A DNA stretch of 51,948 nucleotides, taken from the NCBI GenBank assembly GCA_049325415.1, contig JBMOLL010000092.1, positions 1 through 51,948 of the forward strand. Direction: 5' to 3'. The notes beneath the pieces were generated by a model. The model saw only the letters and a list, made by a program, of their open reading frames with translations. It searched no databases and was not told the DNA's origin. The stretch comes from JBMOLL01 sp049325415 (GTDB taxonomy: Bacteria > Bacteroidota > Bacteroidia > Bacteroidales > GCA-2748055). How positions within the stretch are numbered: position 1 is the stretch's first letter; every line of letters begins with the position of its first letter. Of the stretch, positions 48,958-51,948 are shown piece after piece. Made by a program: the position numbers and the translations under genes.

Positions 48958-49593
48958 ATGAGTAATAAAGATCAGATCTACCTTGAAAAAGCATTCAGGG
49001 TATTTCGTGAAGAAGGCCTGAGGCTCACTATTGATGAAGTAGCCGACAGGATGGGCGTTACCAAGAAGACCCTTTACAACCATTTCGGATCCAAGGATGA
49101 ACTGGTCAGCGCTGTGCTCCGGTTTTTCATTGATGATCTGACTTCCCGGCTCTCCATCATGAAATCTTCGGAGGTCAATGCCGTTGAGGGATTTGTAAGG
49201 GGGGTTCAGGAATTTGTCGTTTATTTCCAGTCCTTATGTGCCACCTTTCTCAAGGAAATGCAGAAGTTTTATCCGGAAGCCTGGGATCTGGGCGACAGCT
49301 CCGGTTTCGGGCTGCTTTCCGAATCTATGGCCGCCAATTATGAAAAAGGGATCGGGGAAGGACTTTACCAGGACGATCTGAACAGCCGGCTCATCGGACA
49401 GTACTTTATATTCTCGATGATCGAATTTCTTCATGTGAAGGTCGTGAACAGCAATGAATACAATATCAGGGAGTACTTCCGCGACATTGTCGTTTACCAT
49501 CTTCGCGGCATAAGTTCCTCAAAAGGCAGGGAGGTCCTTGCCGGCCTGATGCAGAGAGAAGCTGCCCATCCGAAGGGAGGGATCCTTTATTAA
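48958..49593 (+). CDS. TetR-family transcriptional regulator
   Basis: The ATG at 48958 (MSNKDQIYLEKAFRVFREEGLRLTIDEVADRMGVTKKTLYNHFGSKDELVSAVL) gives the standard TetR N-terminal helix-turn-helix at once; a GTG at 48913 lies next to the -7 box and is rejected. The C-terminal ligand domain (about 70-211) is variable, as usual. It is the first gene of an operon with TolC- and HlyD-type efflux genes 72 bp further on. It therefore probably represses the pump and releases it when a toxic compound binds. Confidence 0.94.
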   Translation: MSNKDQIYLEKAFRVFREEGLRLTIDEVADRMGVTKKTLYNHFGSKDELVSAVLRFFIDDLTSRLSIMKSSEVNAVEGFVRGVQEFVVYFQSLCATFLKEMQKFYPEAWDLGDSSGFGLLSESMAANYEKGIGEGLYQDDLNSRLIGQYFIFSMIEFLHVKVVNSNEYNIREYFRDIVVYHLRGISSSKGREVLAGLMQREAAHPKGGILY

Positions 49594-49665
49594 TTCCGGA
49601 AACCCTCAGGTGAGCAGCGCAGAACCATATGAATTTAATCCGTTAACCAAATCAAAATAATAGAA

Positions 49666-51033
49666 ATGAGAAATTATCAGATACTACTGATTCTTACCCT
49701 TTTACTTTTAAGGGGAACCCTTGCCTTTCCTCAGGCCTATGATCTGAAGGGATGCATCGGTATGGCCCTGGAGAACAACCAGGCCATAAAAAAAGCTGAA
49801 TACGACCAGCAGAAAAGCAGGCTGGCAGGACAGGAGGTCCTGGGAGCTTTATTACCGCAGGTCAGTTTAAGCGGAAACCTGAATTACACGATTCAGAAGA
49901 ACTCTTTTATCATGCCCAACTTTCTGAAGGAATTTCTTCCCGAGCAAATGCTTGGCGGACAGGTTCAGGACTATCTCACCATTGAGATGGGAATGAACTG
50001 GTCGTCGTCACTGGGTGTGACCCTGAACCAGCAACTGCTGAACTTCTCCCTCTTTTCGGCGCTCGACATATCCCGGCTGGCTGAAAACCTGTCAGCTCTG
50101 GGTGTTGAATCGAAACAGGAGGAGGTTGTTAGCCAGACCGCTACCCTGTATTACGGAATTCAGGTGACTTCCTATGTCGATCATCTGTTCAGCAAGAGCC
50201 TGGGCATACTCGATTCGCTGCTGCAGACCATGGAAACCAACTATGTCAGCGGAATAGTCAGGAAGGTAGATGTCGACCGGCTCTGGGTAACGCGCACCAA
50301 CATGGAAACCCAGGAGAAATCTCTCCGCAATGCCGTGGAGGTTCAGAAGAACCTGTTGAAGCTGCAGATGGGCGTCGATGTAAGTCTGCCGCTGAACCTT
50401 GAAAATGAGGGCCTGGCCGATTTTGAAAAAATACTGGCCGAACCGGTCGATTTTCCTTTTGCACCCAGCACGCAGACTGCCTTCAAGGTGCTGGAGACCC
50501 AGGAAGAAATGCTGCAACTGCAGCGCAGGTCGGTGCTTTCCGCGTCGCTTCCGGTCCTGGTTGCCGTGGCCAGTTACAACTATAACGGGGTAAGCGAGGA
50601 GTTTTTCCGGGGAGAGACCAATTACTGGTACCCTTACTCATTCGTGGGCCTGAACCTGAAAGTTCCCATATTCTCGGGACTTACAAACAGTAAGAAACTG
50701 AAGGAAGCCGATATAGAGCTGCTGAAGGTGCGTGAAGACCGCAGGATGCTTGAACAGTCGCTGAATATGGCTTACCGCAATGCCGTGATGAAACTAGAGG
50801 AAAGCCGCAATTCCATCTATGCCCAGCGCGATAATATGAAGCTGGCGGAGGAAGTGTACCGGATCACTTCGGCCTCCTATGCCGAAGGGCTGGCCTCGCT
50901 CACCGACATGCTGAATGCCAACAGCTCCATGATCCAGGCACAGATGAGCTATGCCGATGCGCTCAGCTCCTATCTCAAGGCCCTTATCGATCTGAAGAAG
51001 GCGGCAGGAACCATCAACACCCTGTCGGAATAA
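49666..51033 (+). CDS. TolC-family outer-membrane efflux protein
   Basis: Signal peptide (to about residue 24, LAFPQA), then the duplicated outer-membrane efflux repeat of the TolC family. Helical parts show AYDLKGCIGMALENNQAIKKAEYDQQKSRLAGQEVLGALLPQVSLSGNLNY in the first half. The second half shows MLEQSLNMAYRNAVMKLEESRNSIYAQRDNMKLAEEVYRITSASYAEGLASLTDMLNANSSMIQAQMSYADALSSYLKALIDLKKAAG. It forms the outer-membrane exit duct of a tripartite pump. The gene lies between the TetR regulator and the periplasmic adaptor. Confidence 0.95.
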   Translation: MRNYQILLILTLLLLRGTLAFPQAYDLKGCIGMALENNQAIKKAEYDQQKSRLAGQEVLGALLPQVSLSGNLNYTIQKNSFIMPNFLKEFLPEQMLGGQVQDYLTIEMGMNWSSSLGVTLNQQLLNFSLFSALDISRLAENLSALGVESKQEEVVSQTATLYYGIQVTSYVDHLFSKSLGILDSLLQTMETNYVSGIVRKVDVDRLWVTRTNMETQEKSLRNAVEVQKNLLKLQMGVDVSLPLNLENEGLADFEKILAEPVDFPFAPSTQTAFKVLETQEEMLQLQRRSVLSASLPVLVAVASYNYNGVSEEFFRGETNYWYPYSFVGLNLKVPIFSGLTNSKKLKEADIELLKVREDRRMLEQSLNMAYRNAVMKLEESRNSIYAQRDNMKLAEEVYRITSASYAEGLASLTDMLNANSSMIQAQMSYADALSSYLKALIDLKKAAGTINTLSE

Positions 51034-51102
51034 TGCTCCGGCATGGGAAAATCTCAGTAAATATCACATAAAGAACAGAAATCAAATAAATACAATATAA
51101 TC

Positions 51103-51948
51103 ATGAAAAAAATTCTCACTTTTCTCTCCATTGCTGCAGTGCTGGCCGTAGTGGTGTTCATCCTGCTGGCAAACCGGAGGTCATCCCGGGAAAAGATCCA
51201 GCTGGTTTCAGAGATCTCTTCCTCTGTACGTGTCCAGGCCGCCGTTGTAACCGGTTCTGAACTGAGCACCGGCTTTGTATCCAACGGAGTTGTGCAGCCT
51301 GTCAGTGAATTGAGTTTTATCTCCGATGTATCGGGCCGTGTGGTCAGGGTATTAGCGGAGGAAGGAATGCATGTCAGCAAAGGACAGGTACTCCTGGAGA
51401 CGGATGATGAATTGTTGCAGGCTGATTTTCGCTCGGCAGAAGCTGCTTACCTCGGGCTCAAAGCCGACCTGGAACGGTTTAAAAATGCCTTCAGTGAGGG
51501 AGGGGTTACCAGTCAGCAGTTGCAGACCATTCAAACCCAGTACGTTGCTGCCGAGAGCCGCTATCTCATCAGCAAGCGCCGTCTGGACGATAGCAGGGTA
51601 AAGGCGCCCATCAGCGGGATTATTAACCGGAAATATGTGGATAACGGTACCCTGCTGAATCCGGGTTCCCGTTTGTTCGACATCGTCGATCCCACCAGGC
51701 TGCACATCTGGTGCAATGTGACCGAACGTGAAATGCTGATGCTGAAGAAGGGCGATCAGGTAAGGATAGAATCCCGGGCCCTGGGGAACCGCAGTTTCAG
51801 CGGCCGTGTAAATTTCATTTCCCTGACATCCGATCGGTCGCTCAGCTATCCCGTAGAGGTAATCCCTGAAGGGAAAGATTCTGAGGAGCTGATGCCCGGT
51901 ATGTTCGCAACGGTTTATTTCAACGCGGGCATGGGTGAACAGGAGATC
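51103..51948 (+). CDS. RND-type efflux periplasmic adaptor (HlyD family), cut by the window end
   Basis: From the ATG at 51103 an open frame of 282 codons runs to the last base. It begins MKKILTFLSIAAVLAVVVFILL, a membrane anchor. A first biotinyl-lipoyl half follows (LSFISDVSGRVVRVLAEEGMHVSKGQVLLETDDELLQA), then a helical hairpin (ADFRSAEAAYLGLKADLERF ... VTSQQLQTIQTQYVAAESRYLISKRRL). The second lipoyl half (DDSRVKAPISGIINRKYVDNGTLLNPGSRLFDIVD) and a beta-barrel part (LHIWCNVTEREMLMLKKGDQVRI) come next. It links the TolC duct to an inner-membrane RND pump that should be encoded just beyond the window. Confidence 0.95.
   Translation, partial: MKKILTFLSIAAVLAVVVFILLANRRSSREKIQLVSEISSSVRVQAAVVTGSELSTGFVSNGVVQPVSELSFISDVSGRVVRVLAEEGMHVSKGQVLLETDDELLQADFRSAEAAYLGLKADLERFKNAFSEGGVTSQQLQTIQTQYVAAESRYLISKRRLDDSRVKAPISGIINRKYVDNGTLLNPGSRLFDIVDPTRLHIWCNVTEREMLMLKKGDQVRIESRALGNRSFSGRVNFISLTSDRSLSYPVEVIPEGKDSEELMPGMFATVYFNAGMGEQEI

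Overview
The window is a 52-kb piece of a Bacteroidota chromosome, most likely class Bacteroidia from an environmental lineage; I cannot place the genus. The evidence is a SusC/SusD pair inside a polysaccharide utilization locus (PUL), a second TonB-dependent receptor paired with a DUF4249 protein, a type IX secretion (T9SS) C-terminal tail on an esterase, many small lipoproteins, no clear Shine-Dalgarno sites, and recurring promoter -7 boxes of the Bacteroidota TAnnTTTG type. Most genes look close to 50% GC; the first 2.1 kb is clearly AT-rich. I see no rRNA, tRNA or CRISPR array.

Layout. 1-2190: three AT-rich minus-strand lipoprotein-type genes (one cut by the window edge) in cassette-like frames, with inverted TTAGCAA boundary motifs, one long attC-like imperfect palindrome and two degraded group II intron-like remnants. 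2194-5348: an overlapping outer-membrane protein/metallophosphoesterase pair, a CACTAAG repeat array and a secreted esterase. 5349-7020: a tandem array of a repeat element whose central unit carries a GIY-YIG nuclease gene, while two other units have the same ends but no gene. 7186-16768: housekeeping and accessory genes (SRPBCC/GyrI-like protein, YkgJ-type protein, alanine/saccharopine dehydrogenase-like enzyme, rpe, TonB receptor + DUF4249, tex). 16769-17497: a second repeat region and a terminator between convergent genes.

17498-34385 is a large glycan locus. On the minus strand run susC, susD, a SusE-position lipoprotein, two paralogous clan GH-A-like lipoprotein hydrolases, a GH130 enzyme and a sodium:solute symporter. 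A divergent AraC regulator faces susC. Beyond it on the plus strand lie a GH3 glucosidase-like lipoprotein and a beta-helix lipoprotein. The model is surface binding and cleavage (lipoproteins), TonB import (SusCD), periplasmic trimming (GH3), inner-membrane uptake (symporter) and cytoplasmic phosphorolysis (GH130). The polymer cannot be named from the sequence alone.

34644-45753 holds a histidine kinase with a stand-alone receiver, a metallo-beta-lactamase-fold lipoprotein, and mostly single secreted or lipoprotein genes (sialidase-like propeller, VOC protein, DUF1801/YdeI-like protein, two alpha/beta hydrolases, a T9SS-exported SGNH esterase, a cupin). 45754-46429 is a third repeat region. 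46430-51948 holds a Crp/Fnr regulator, an NmrA-like protein, a flavodoxin-like protein and the start of a TetR-TolC-HlyD efflux operon with a clear palindromic operator; the adaptor gene runs off the window end.

The most interesting signal is the GIY-YIG repeat element: each intact unit has four hairpins of one design (5-bp stem, 11-nt loop) in which the loops are related while the stem sequences differ and remain complementary. It looks like a nuclease-bearing mobile repeat with gene-less derivatives, comparable in logic to REP/RAYT systems but with a GIY-YIG enzyme.
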